This document shows positions 1 through 6,796 of a stretch of 9,315 nt of DNA, piece by piece. The notes below the pieces were generated by a model. It saw only the letters and a program-made list of their open reading frames with translations, was not told the DNA's origin and did no database searches. This DNA comes from Candidatus Krumholzibacteriia bacterium (GTDB lineage: Bacteria > Krumholzibacteriota > Krumholzibacteriia > LZORAL124-64-63). A program made the translations under genes and the position numbers. The first letter of the stretch is position 1. Every line of letters begins with the position of its first letter. The stretch lies in contig JAUUYW010000111.1 of assembly GCA_030590265.1 (NCBI GenBank), positions 1 through 9,315 on the forward strand, written 5' to 3'.

Positions 1-165
1 GACCAGAGCTACGCCCCGGTTTGCCCCCAATGCGGAAAGAACAATTTGACAGTCATTCGACTTGGGCGCAGGTGGACGTTTCTAACATGGATACTTGTTG
101 GGATTCCACTTTTCTTCCCACCAAAGCGATTCCAATGTCTGGAATGCAGCGCCATCTGGAAGTAA
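1..165 (+). CDS. 3' end of a zinc-ribbon membrane-anchored protein (partial)
   Basis: The first reading frame is open from the first base to a TAA at 163-165, giving 54 codons whose start lies outside the window. The tail holds CPQCG at residues 8-12 and CLEC near residues 46-49, a split four-cysteine zinc ribbon. Between them is a short hydrophobic stretch (TFLTWILVGIPLFFPP), and the protein ends in IWK. This layout of CPxCG, a hydrophobic segment, then CxxC followed by a tryptophan resembles the C-terminal ribbon of small bacterial proteins of the DUF2007 type; that resemblance is from memory. The function is unknown. It converges with the HtrA gene, leaving 83 bp between the stop codons, and I see no clear terminator in that gap. 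Confidence 0.6.
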   Translation, partial: DQSYAPVCPQCGKNNLTVIRLGRRWTFLTWILVGIPLFFPPKRFQCLECSAIWK

Positions 166-248
166 AAAAAGTATCACCCCTACAAAGCGACAAGGCCCCT
201 CCCTCATTGGTATGAACTGCCAGGGCCGTCAAGCCCCCAACCAAAAGT

Positions 249-1664
249 CTATTCCAACTCCATGATCAGATAACGAAGCATCCCTCCACGCTCCAGGTGG
301 AAAACAGCAACTTCACCAAATTCAAGAGCCTTGGTTTTCTTTTTCAAGTCCCTGAGATTGCTGAGCTTTTCACCATTAAGGGAATACAGAATATCCCCAG
401 GCTGGAAATGCTCTCCAAACAGATTGATGGTGGCCGATAGGGCAGCCACGATGACGCCTTCACTGTTGCGGGGTTTCATGGGCAGCAGCTTCAACGAATC
501 CTTGTTGAGATCCAGACAGAGCACACCGATGCGGGGCACCAGATTTTTTTCGGCCGTGATCATGTCGAAGAATCGATAATCAGGTTCCTGGCGTTCGACC
601 ACCGTGACTGATTTGGTCAAGGTCTGGCCTCGGCGGTTGATTTCAATGGCGACCTTTTGGTTGATGGCCTTGCCGTAAAGGTTGACCTCGAACTGGCGGG
701 CATTCTCCATGGGTTTGCCATCGAGAGAAAGGACAATGTCGCCGGTTTTGAGACCCGCCTCGTGGGCCGGCCCATTGGGGAAAACATCTCCCAGAATAAC
801 ACCCCATTGGATTTCAATATTCAAAGACTCGGCCAGCAATGGGTTCAGGGTCTGGGGATGCACACCGATGACGCCGCGGCGCACCCGTCCGGTGGCTCTG
901 ATCTGGTTGAAAATATTTTGCACGATGTTGCTGGGGGCACTGAAGCTCAATCCCTCACTGCCACCCGACTGTGTGAAGATGAGAGTGTTGATTCCAATCA
1001 CTTCACCATTGGTGTTGACCAGGGGCCCGCCGCTGTTGCCGGGGTTGATGGCCACATCGGTTTGGATGTAGATCATGGGGTTGTCTCGTTCGAGTTGCCG
1101 GGCCACAGTACTGACCACGCCAAAGCTGACGGAGTTGTTCAAGCCCATGGGGCTGCCAATAGCAAAAACCAATTGCCCCTGATAAACATTATCGGAATCA
1201 CCAAGAGGCAGGTGGGGCAAATTTTCGCCGTTGATTTTCAGGACGGCCAAATCAGTTTCCTTGTCCACGCCGATGACCTGGGCTCCCACCAGGGCACCAC
1301 CGCCGGCAATGATGGATTTTCCAGCCTCTTGTCCCATGGCGGCAGCGGACAGCCGCACTTGAATCCGTTTGGCGCCCTGAACCACATGGTTATTGGTGAT
1401 GATGTAGCCGCTGGAGTCCATGATGACTCCGGAACCGGTGGCCTGTTGGTGGCCAAAAACAGCTGCTCCCTGGGGGATTGATCCCATCACGGGACCAAAA
1501 CTGGTGGTGTAGATCTGAACCACCGCCGGGCTGACTTTCAGCATCAAACCCCGAATTTCTTCACTGAATTTGCCCAGACTCATTTCCTGTTCCTGAGCAA
1601 AAGCAGGTTGGATGGCAGCCAGTACAAGCAGAGAAAGGAAAACCATGATCTTGATCAGACGCAT
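249..1664 (-). CDS. Periplasmic HtrA/Deg-family serine protease with two PDZ domains
   Basis: Product of 471 aa. A signal peptide is clear: K and R near the N-terminus, a hydrophobic core at residues 6-19, and an AFA-Q cleavage site near 23. The trypsin-like protease domain spans about 35-255 with a complete catalytic triad: H93 in NNHVV, D138 in ETDLAVLK and S211 in GNSGGPL. PDZ1 lies at about 262-355 and PDZ2 at about 375-468. Proteins of this family degrade or chaperone misfolded envelope proteins, with PDZ domains recognising C-termini. The H-to-D spacing is 45 residues, longer than in E. coli DegP, because of an Ala/Gly-rich insertion around 106-128. The start is ATG at 1664, with GAGG nine bases upstream. 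The gene is probably monocistronic: it has its own promoter-like site and follows a terminator. I cannot separate DegP, DegQ and DegS subtypes; two PDZ domains favour DegP/DegQ. Confidence 0.93.
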   Translation of the reverse strand: MRLIKIMVFLSLLVLAAIQPAFAQEQEMSLGKFSEEIRGLMLKVSPAVVQIYTTSFGPVMGSIPQGAAVFGHQQATGSGVIMDSSGYIITNNHVVQGAKRIQVRLSAAAMGQEAGKSIIAGGGALVGAQVIGVDKETDLAVLKINGENLPHLPLGDSDNVYQGQLVFAIGSPMGLNNSVSFGVVSTVARQLERDNPMIYIQTDVAINPGNSGGPLVNTNGEVIGINTLIFTQSGGSEGLSFSAPSNIVQNIFNQIRATGRVRRGVIGVHPQTLNPLLAESLNIEIQWGVILGDVFPNGPAHEAGLKTGDIVLSLDGKPMENARQFEVNLYGKAINQKVAIEINRRGQTLTKSVTVVERQEPDYRFFDMITAEKNLVPRIGVLCLDLNKDSLKLLPMKPRNSEGVIVAALSATINLFGEHFQPGDILYSLNGEKLSNLRDLKKKTKALEFGEVAVFHLERGGMLRYLIMELE

Positions 1665-1712
1665 AATGCAAAACCTCGCGGGAAAGAGAGAAAGGATGAA
1701 TCAATGCCAGAT

Positions 1713-1741
1713 AATCTATCTCAATTCCATAGTCTGGTCAA
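1713..1741 (-). promoter_or_regulatory. Putative sigma70-type promoter for the HtrA gene
   Basis: On the minus strand, TTGACC (1741-1736) is followed after 17 bp by TAGATT (1718-1713), about 50 bp upstream of the HtrA start. The -35 matches consensus at 5 of 6 bases and the -10 at 4 of 6. It lies just downstream of the terminator of the preceding gene, where a new promoter is needed. Confidence 0.45.
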
Positions 1742-1770
1742 ATCAGGCGGGAAGGCGGCTTCTTTTCAGC

Positions 1771-1807
1771 AAAAAGGCTCCGGCTATCCCTGAGGATATC
1801 CGGAGCC
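1771..1807 (-). terminator. Rho-independent terminator after the secreted FG-GAP protein gene
   Basis: On the minus strand a 14-bp stem (GGCTCCGGATATCC paired with GGATAGCCGGAGCC, one mismatch) closes a TCAG tetraloop and is followed directly by five Ts at 1775-1771. It begins 23 bp after the TAA of the large secreted-protein gene and separates that gene from HtrA. Confidence 0.9.
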
Positions 1808-1829
1808 TTCGTGTGTGGAGATTTGTTGC

Positions 1830-4449
1830 TTACTTGATCAAGGCCATGCGCCCGGTTTGTTGTGCTCCATCAGGTGCGGTCAACCGATAGAAGTAGGTTC
1901 CCGATGCCACGGCGCGGCCGCTGTCGTCCTGTCCGGCCCAGGTCACCTCATGATGCCCTGCGTTCAGGCTTTCGCTGACCAATGAGCGCACATGCCGGCC
2001 ATCAATGGTGTAGATGTCCAGGCGGGTGGGGCCACTTTGGGCCAGGGCGAAACCAATTTGGGTTGAAGGGTTGAAGGGGTTGGGGTGGGCCTGATCCAGG
2101 GTGGTGACCCGGGGCAGGTCTTGACCGTCGCCCACAGGAACGAGAGGGCCTGAACCCTTGGTCACTTGCATGAATTGATTGGCCACCAGGTTGGTGAGGC
2201 TCTGCACGGTCCCGTCGGGCCAGGTGATTTCAATTTCATCAATGGTCGAGATATCACCCAGGCCGAAATGAGCAGTGCAGGCGTCCATGGCCAGGTAACC
2301 ACTGCTGGAACTGATTTTCCGAATCAGGTTCAGCTCACCAGCCGTCAGGCGGATTACGGCACCAATGGCATCGGGCTGAACCTCGGAGCCAATCAGGCTG
2401 ATCTCCACGAAATTATTGTCTGCAGCCATGTTGTTGGCAAAAAGCACATTACCCTGGCCTTCACGGGTGATGAAAAGGTCAAGATCGCCATCACCATCGA
2501 TGTCACCACAGGCAACGGCGTTGCCGGGGCCGTCGGCTTCGGCCGGGCCCACCGGAACCCGAATGAATTCACCTTGCCCGTCACTGAGCAGGAAAAGGTC
2601 AGGTTCGTTGTGACGAACGACATAGATATCAAGGTTGGTATCGTTGTTGAAATCGGCGCAAACAACACCGCGACCGTGACCCATGTCGGAAGTGTTTTCG
2701 CTCACCGTGGGAGTGAACAGGAGATTGCCGCCGTTGATGAACAGCTTGTCGGCCATGCCGTCGTTGCTGAGGTACAGGTCGAAATCACCATCGTTGTCGA
2801 AGTCGCCCCAGGCGGAGCCAACTCCATTGGCGATGTCGTTCAAACCCGAAGAGTTGGATATATCGTTGAATCCGATTTCGGTATTGTGCAACAACAGATT
2901 GCCACTGAAGCTGTTGACGATATACAACTCAGGACGTTGGTCGCCGTCCAAATCGATCCAATTGACCCCATTGGCGTTGCCGTTGTCAGAATAGGATCCG
3001 CTGGCGGAAGTGAAGAGATAGAACCCGCCTCCCAAATCACCCAGGCTGTTGAGCAGCAGATTGGGGGTGCTTTGGTTGGCCACGAAAACATCCAGGTTTC
3101 CATCCAGATTGTAATCTGACCAGGAAACGCTGGAGGCTGGTCCGTCGTCATCCAGGCCGACACTGTTGGGAACCAGGAACCCGCCGGCGCCATCACCGGC
3201 CAGCAACAGGTTGGTTTCGCCGTTGCGACCAAGATACACATCCAGGTTGCCGTCGCGGTTGTAGTCGACCCAGGCACCGCTGCGACCGCTGCCGGGGTCG
3301 GCAATGAGGCCACTGGCCACGTCGGTGAAGCTGAGGTCGCCGTCGTTGCGCAGGAGCAGATCGGCGGTGCCGTCGTTCACCACGTGAATATCCAGGTCAC
3401 CATCGTTGTCGAAGTCGATGAGGCTGACTCCCTGACCTAGACCGGCATCGTTGATGGGGCCATCGGTGTAGATGTCGAAGGGGCCATCGGTATACGTGCC
3501 TGCGAAGGTGATCAGGCCATCTTCAACCAGGGTGAGGGTCTGGGGATTGTTAGCAGGAGATGTCCAGGCGGGCACGTCCAAAAAGGTAAGTGTGTAGTCG
3601 CCGGTGAAGAACATGTTGATGCTGCGGTCTCCGGCACCGGAGAAGTTCAGCCCTTCGGGGCCTTGCAGATTCCAGGGAGCGTTGATGCCATTGGGGTCGG
3701 CGTCCACGATGATGGTGCCGGCATAGTCCGCAGTGGCCAAGGTGGCCTGGAGGATCTCTTTGGAGGAGGTGTTTTGCACAATGACGACCAGCCTCAGGTC
3801 CTCTTCATTGAAGGAGCCCTGCAGGGTGAAGTCGCGGCTGACCACGGTGCTTTGACCAGGTGTGTCGAGGCTGAAGGCTTCCGAATCGAGCATATCCACC
3901 ACCATGTTGCTTTGGTTGTGGTAACCCTCCTGGCAAACAAAGAAATGCACCTGATTGTTGGTATTGGAGATGGCTTCATCCACCTGAATGGTCACCGAAA
4001 CACTGATCTCATTGCCGAGGGCAACATAGGCGGCGTTCATGATCAGGGGGCTGCTGATGGCCATTCGGCTCACCACCATGGGCTGGTAGGTGGCGAAAAG
4101 AGAGCCACTGGGCTGGCCGCCCACACTCTCCAGGACTCCATCAAAAACTGCTGAGGGAGTTCCATTGAAACCGTACCAACCGGCTCGGGCGTTGCCTTCG
4201 GGGATGGAGTAGGTGCCGCCAAGGTAAAAAGTCATCGGCAGGAACTGATCGGTTCCGTAAACATTTTCCAGTTCGTTGATTCCCGCGACCGCGGAAGGGC
4301 AATAAGGTCAGTTGTCGGCCGACCAGAGCTCACCCACCACTGTGCGGTCCGCGGCATAGACGAAGCCTGATGCGCCGAGAAGGCCAATGGCAATCATGAA
4401 AAGCAGGAGGCTGGTCAGGACAGACCGGTTTTCGGGGGCGAACTTCATG
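1830..4449 (-). CDS. Candidate selenoprotein: secreted Omp28-like thioredoxin fold + FG-GAP propeller + ASPIC/UnbV + FlgD-like C-terminus
   Basis: The uninterrupted part is 801 codons (4235-1830), but coding clearly extends upstream in the same frame through TGA at 4310-4308. With that TGA read as Sec and one base removed near the start, the product is about 872 aa. Residues 1-32 form a signal peptide with K2, R4, R8, a hydrophobic core and a VYA cleavage site. Residues 36-250 resemble Omp28-type thioredoxin-like domains: VVGELW, then U47-P-Y-C50, and a cis-Pro motif at T97-P98. Seven DxDxDGxxD-type repeats start at about 345, 395, 445, 499, 549, 599 and 649, a likely seven-bladed calcium-binding propeller. 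An ASPIC/UnbV module follows at about 680-764 and a FlgD-type Ig domain (HPNPFNPST) at about 787-870. ATG 4449 is chosen for its strong AGGAG six bases upstream; in-frame ATG 4397 has no ribosome site. Likely surface or periplasmic redox role; substrate unknown. A decayed gene remains the alternative. Confidence 0.72.
4280..4296 (-). promoter_or_regulatory. SECIS-like hairpin downstream of the UGA
   Basis: Seventeen nucleotides after the UGA, a GGUC loop (4290-4287) is closed by a 6-bp stem: UUCCGC (4296-4291) with GCGG/AA (4286-4280, one bulged G at 4282). An additional UUG/CAA pairing (4302-4300 with 4278-4276) can extend it. Bacterial SECIS hairpins lie inside the coding region just 3' of the UGA with G at the loop start. 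E. coli fdhF, from memory, has an AGGUCU loop at almost the same distance. Confidence 0.6.
4308..4310 (-). other. In-frame UGA, proposed selenocysteine codon (Sec47)
   Basis: The minus-strand reading is W-S-A-D-N-[TGA]-P-Y-C-P-S-A. The TGA replaces the first cysteine of a CxxC redox motif in a thioredoxin-like domain, the position most often converted to selenocysteine in redox selenoproteins. Reading frame and domain homology continue on both sides. No sel genes are in the window, so the decoding machinery cannot be confirmed here. Confidence 0.72.
4434..4438 (-). other. Frame-offset site: C5 homopolymer in the signal-peptide region
   Basis: From ATG 4449 the frame gives no plausible protein and stops early. 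The frame that encodes the hydrophobic signal peptide and mature protein is offset by one base. Removing one C from the run of five gives MKFRPENRSVLTSLLLF and so on, a good signal peptide. In the mature frame itself, a TGA overlaps the ATG (4448-4446). An indel, an assembly error or recoding could explain this. Confidence 0.6.
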
Positions 4450-4455
4450 TTTATC

Positions 4456-4463
4456 TCCTCTTG
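4456..4463 (-). promoter_or_regulatory. Ribosome binding site supporting start at 4449
   Basis: AAGAGGAG lies six bases upstream of ATG 4449-4447. No comparable site precedes in-frame ATG 4397 or ATG 4235, so translation most likely initiates at 4449 despite the frame offset. Confidence 0.75.
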
Positions 4464-4562
4464 GGACATACAAGATGATGACGAGATTTGAATTGCCCTA
4501 ATAATAACACTTGGAGGCCCAAAAATCCTCCCGAAACAGTAACATTGTGAGAAAAATTGAAA

Positions 4563-4835
4563 TTATGTCTCCAATATCAAGCCTTCGGCCTGCATTTGGT
4601 CGATAAATTCGAGCAAATCTGTGCGGGCTTCATCTTCATTCACATCGTATTCTTCTAGGATGGCATCGAGCACATTTTGCAGGTTTTGTTGCCCATCCAG
4701 CTGATTCCAGATAAAAACACCGATATCTTCCAGGGAATGGGTCGTATCGCCGCTGGGTGCCATGATAACCTGGCCATCGCCAAGGGATCGCACCGGGCAG
4801 AGTTTGTTTTGGCTGAAGACAGTTTTGAGATTCAT
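4563..4835 (-). CDS. PqqD-family small protein (peptide-binding / RRE-like)
   Basis: A 90-aa acidic protein with the PqqD fold pattern: an N-terminal beta region with VIMAPSGDTTHSLEDIGVFIWNQLDG at about 23-48, then two helices ending in EFIDQMQAEGLI. PqqD-like domains bind leader peptides of ribosomally made, modified peptides and present them to a tailoring enzyme. The start is ATG 4835, with AAGGAG five bases upstream. It is third in an operon with the kinase-like and peptidase-like genes, 42 bp after the kinase stop. No radical SAM enzyme, cyclase or precursor peptide is visible nearby, so the partner peptide and chemistry are unknown. Family assignment is good; biological role is open. 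Confidence 0.82.
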   Translation of the reverse strand: MNLKTVFSQNKLCPVRSLGDGQVIMAPSGDTTHSLEDIGVFIWNQLDGQQNLQNVLDAILEEYDVNEDEARTDLLEFIDQMQAEGLILET

Positions 4836-4877
4836 GCTAACTCCTTAATCAAAACCAGGTTTAAGCAATATATCTCC

Positions 4878-5744
4878 CTAAAGACCCAAATCAAAGTGTT
4901 CATTGATGACCTTCCAGAATCCCGCATCAGGCATCAATTCCAGGCGATAAACAGGGACCTTGTCAATGATGGCCAGGGCGCTGTCGACCATGGCCGGCAC
5001 AGTCTCGGGACCGGGAATTTGATCCAGCCCCACCGGTGGAACCACTTCAGCGGCTAGCAAAGTGGCCGCTTCGGCTGAATTGATGGCCGAAATCCGGTGA
5101 TGGGGAGCCTGTTGGATCAGAAACACGGCCCTCAACGGAGCCCGGCCCGGCTTTTTGGCCTTGAAAGTGCCGTTAAAGGGAGTTCCTTCCAGAATAAGGT
5201 TGGCAGGGTTGTCCAAGACCAGGTTCATTTCATCACCCAAAACGTGGTGGGCTGAGCTGTTCAGGGCAGCGGTGGTTTTGCCGGCTTCAGAAGGTCCTAC
5301 AAAGAGAAACCCGGAGCCGGCCGCGATGACGGCTGAAGAATGCATCATCACCGTATCGATTCCGGAAGTCTGCCGGGCTGAATGGAAGGCCTGGTAGAAA
5401 ATCTGCTCCATCACCCGCATCAGCGATCCTCGGGTCAGGGCGCCTTTGGCCCGGATGTGGCCTTCATGGCTGGAGCTGTCGAAATGCCCGGTGATCAACC
5501 CATTGGCAATGTCGAAACTGCCGTCCGGGTTGAGGGATTTGGTCATGAGCAATGTATTGGGCAGCTCGAGGGTGTCCTTGTGCGCAATGAGTTCAAAATC
5601 AAGGTTGATGTGGGGCTTCCCGGTGTCGGAAGGACACTTGAACCATTGGGCAAGGGCCGGGGCAAAGGCCTCAGGAGTGCAGTGCAGTGCCATAATGGAT
5701 CCACCGAGGTTGAGTCGGTATTCATTTGGTTTTTGGCCTGTCAC
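4878..5744 (-). CDS. HprK-like P-loop kinase-related protein
   Basis: Product of 288 aa from GTG 5744. The C-terminal half resembles HPr kinase/phosphorylase: H135-S-S before the core, the P-loop G150-PSEAGKTT158, and D171 in LGDEMNLV, a probable metal or phosphoryl-transfer residue. The N-terminal 110 residues are a family-specific domain without recognisable motifs. Relatives occur next to PqqD-like and S24/S26 peptidase-like genes, and some HprK homologues phosphorylate modified peptides in lasso-peptide clusters. The substrate here is unknown. A longer frame upstream to ATG 5900 would overlap the preceding gene by 122 bp; the GTG start avoids this, leaves a 34-bp gap and has GAGGGAG six bases upstream. 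It is the middle gene of the operon. Confidence 0.8.
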   Translation of the reverse strand: MTGQKPNEYRLNLGGSIMALHCTPEAFAPALAQWFKCPSDTGKPHINLDFELIAHKDTLELPNTLLMTKSLNPDGSFDIANGLITGHFDSSSHEGHIRAKGALTRGSLMRVMEQIFYQAFHSARQTSGIDTVMMHSSAVIAAGSGFLFVGPSEAGKTTAALNSSAHHVLGDEMNLVLDNPANLILEGTPFNGTFKAKKPGRAPLRAVFLIQQAPHHRISAINSAEAATLLAAEVVPPVGLDQIPGPETVPAMVDSALAIIDKVPVYRLELMPDAGFWKVINEHFDLGL

Positions 5745-5750
5745 GAAAAT

Positions 5751-5757
5751 CTCCCTC
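5751..5757 (-). promoter_or_regulatory. Ribosome binding site deciding the GTG 5744 start
   Basis: GAGGGAG is placed six bases upstream of GTG 5744-5742. It favours the shorter kinase-like protein over the longer open frame that overlaps the upstream gene. Confidence 0.7.
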
Positions 5758-5778
5758 AAAGGGTTGATTGCCAGGGAA

Positions 5779-6294
5779 TCATTTTTCCGGGCCAGATTGG
5801 GGACCGGAATCTGAACCGGAGCGTGAACTGAATATCCAGCGTTTGAGGCGTCGGGGAAAGGCCAAAACCCGATGCAGGAAATCGGCCCATAAACCTGCAA
5901 AAGCCAGGTTGGGGTCGCAACGCAAAGGTTGAGCCGGTTCTCCGTCTTTCAATTCCACCGCCATGGCCAAACCTAAAACCTGGTGGCCACGAATCCAACT
6001 CCCTCGGTCGTTGGCGTCCCCTTTTTCAAATATGTGCAGGGCTGAAGGCCAACCCAGGCGCAAAAGCATTCGGTGGGCCACAAGGCGGTCTCCAACCCGA
6101 TATACCACTACATCACCGGGGCGGCAATAACGGGCTTTGGTTTTTTTGATATGGATCACCGATTGCACGGGAATATGGGGCAGCATGCTGCCGCTGAGCA
6201 TGGGCAGGCGGATGGGGTCTTCCGAGGTGTGATCTTCGCCAGTCAAGGCTAACCAGGAGTCTAAGAGTTGTTCGCGCTGTTTGTTGGAATCCAA
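5779..6294 (-). CDS. S24/S26 signal-peptidase-like protein (Ser/His dyad type)
   Basis: Product of 171 aa from TTG 6294. The fold signature of S26-type peptidases is present: S36 in LSGSM-LPHI (nucleophile), then RPGDVVVYRVGDRLVAHR with H74 where bacterial type I enzymes carry a lysine, and FEKGDANDRGS matching the conserved KGDNN box (D93). The Ser-His arrangement resembles the SipW/ER type. No clear N-terminal transmembrane helix is seen; a hydrophobic, arginine-rich segment at about 130-156 might associate with membrane. It could process a peptide handled by the downstream kinase and PqqD proteins, but the substrate is unknown. A GTG at 6318 would add eight residues; TTG 6294 is preferred because AGGAG (6306-6302) lies seven bases upstream. 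First gene of the operon. Confidence 0.75.
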   Translation of the reverse strand: MDSNKQREQLLDSWLALTGEDHTSEDPIRLPMLSGSMLPHIPVQSVIHIKKTKARYCRPGDVVVYRVGDRLVAHRMLLRLGWPSALHIFEKGDANDRGSWIRGHQVLGLAMAVELKDGEPAQPLRCDPNLAFAGLWADFLHRVLAFPRRLKRWIFSSRSGSDSGPQSGPEK

Positions 6295-6301
6295 TGGAAA
6301 A

Positions 6302-6306
6302 CTCCT
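6302..6306 (-). promoter_or_regulatory. Ribosome binding site deciding the TTG 6294 start
   Basis: AGGAG sits seven bases upstream of TTG 6294-6292 and inside the longer GTG 6318 reading, arguing that the rare TTG is the real start. Confidence 0.55.
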
Positions 6307-6387
6307 GAACAATCGCACTGATATTCATTGGGAAGACCGCAAAGTATGGTAACACATACTCTGGGAGGAAACTCAGTAGGTAAATAG

Positions 6388-6402
6388 CTTTATTTAATAA
6401 AG
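6388..6402. promoter_or_regulatory. Operator candidate 1
   Basis: CTTTATTTAATAAAG is a perfect inverted repeat around one central base. It abuts TATACT (minus strand, 6406-6401) and TATAAT (plus strand, 6403-6408), so a bound protein would cover either promoter. Begins 57 bp before copy 2. Confidence 0.55.
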
Positions 6403-6406
6403 TATA
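6401..6406 (-). promoter_or_regulatory. Putative -10 element for the peptidase/kinase/PqqD operon
   Basis: TATACT on the minus strand lies about 107 bp upstream of the TTG start. The best upstream -35 (GAGACA, 19 bp away) is weak, so this call rests mainly on the -10 and on position. Confidence 0.35.
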
Positions 6407-6444
6407 ATGGGTTGGTGGAATTGCTTGTCTCGTTTGGAATTTTG

Positions 6445-6459
6445 CTTCATTTAGTAAAG
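6445..6459. promoter_or_regulatory. Operator candidate 2
   Basis: CTTCATTTAGTAAAG matches copy 1 at 13 of 15 positions and begins 57 bp after it, upstream of the minus-strand operon. Confidence 0.5.
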
Positions 6460-6630
6460 TGAGGTCCTGGGGTTTCTCCTCAAGATGGGATTCCTAATTG
6501 CTGATTCGGATCAAGTTCTTAATGCGTGCCGTGGCCTGGTAATTCTGACTTAAGTCACAACAGGATAGAAACCGGTGTAAAATTCTGCAGGGTTAGTGAT
6601 TCGGGGGTTTCCCATCCTCAACAACCGGAC

Positions 6631-6658
6631 ACAGTTCCCGCCAGCGGGTTCTGTTTTT
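6631..6658 (+). terminator. Terminator-like hairpin in the intergenic region
   Basis: ACAG-TT-CCCG-CCAG-CGGG-TT-CTGT folds into a stem with a 2x2 T/T internal loop, followed by five Ts. No gene precedes it on this strand, so it would end a non-coding or leader transcript. The stem is modest. Confidence 0.35.
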
Positions 6659-6767
6659 GATGATTTCGAAGGATTCACCATAACTGGGAGCCTATTTGCC
6701 AGGGAACCGGGCAACATTCTCCGCGGCACAGCGTGGTTGATTAATCTTCTTTAGGCTCTGAAATTTA

Positions 6768-6782
6768 CTTCACAAAAAAAAG
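6768..6782. promoter_or_regulatory. Operator candidate 3
   Basis: CTTCACAAAAAAAAG keeps the CTTCA-N6-AAAG pattern. It is flanked symmetrically so that TTTACTT (6764-6770) faces AAGTAAA (6780-6786), an inverted repeat with 9 bp between the arms. Begins 57 bp before copy 4. Confidence 0.5.
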
Positions 6783-6796
6783 TAAAAACAATTGGC

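Noticed and set aside
1..10. GACCAGAGCT at window start repeated at 4321-4330
   Set aside because: Ten-base coincidence in two unrelated coding contexts; flanks diverge immediately.
657..1481. 274-codon open frame on the plus strand opposite the HtrA gene
   Set aside because: It mirrors the minus-strand coding frame, has no ribosome site and no recognisable domain; HtrA carries full triad and PDZ motifs.
2166..3119. 317-codon open frame on the plus strand opposite the FG-GAP repeats
   Set aside because: The product is a valine/isoleucine-rich antisense of the repetitive DxDxDG codons and has no domain logic.
4280..4310. Simple nonsense mutation or pseudogene as the explanation of the TGA
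   Set aside because: Not fully excluded, but the position at the CxxC, the SECIS-like hairpin and 800 intact downstream codons favour recoding. The frame offset at the start keeps this open.
4513..4531. GGAGG/CCTCC hairpin after the PqqD gene as a terminator
   Set aside because: Only five pairs with a nine-base loop and no following T-tract; read-through into the secreted-protein gene is plausible.
5745..5900. Longer kinase-like protein starting at 5900
   Set aside because: It overlaps the peptidase-like gene by 122 bp and its extra N-terminus has no family-like features, while GTG 5744 has a strong ribosome site.
6485..6553. 22-codon open frame as a small peptide or precursor
   Set aside because: No ribosome site and no leader/core features.
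6560..6660. Fragments resembling a cobalamin riboswitch (GGTGTAAAATTC, CCCGCCAGCGGG)
   Set aside because: Order and spacing do not match the conserved B12-box core, and the GCCACTG element is absent.
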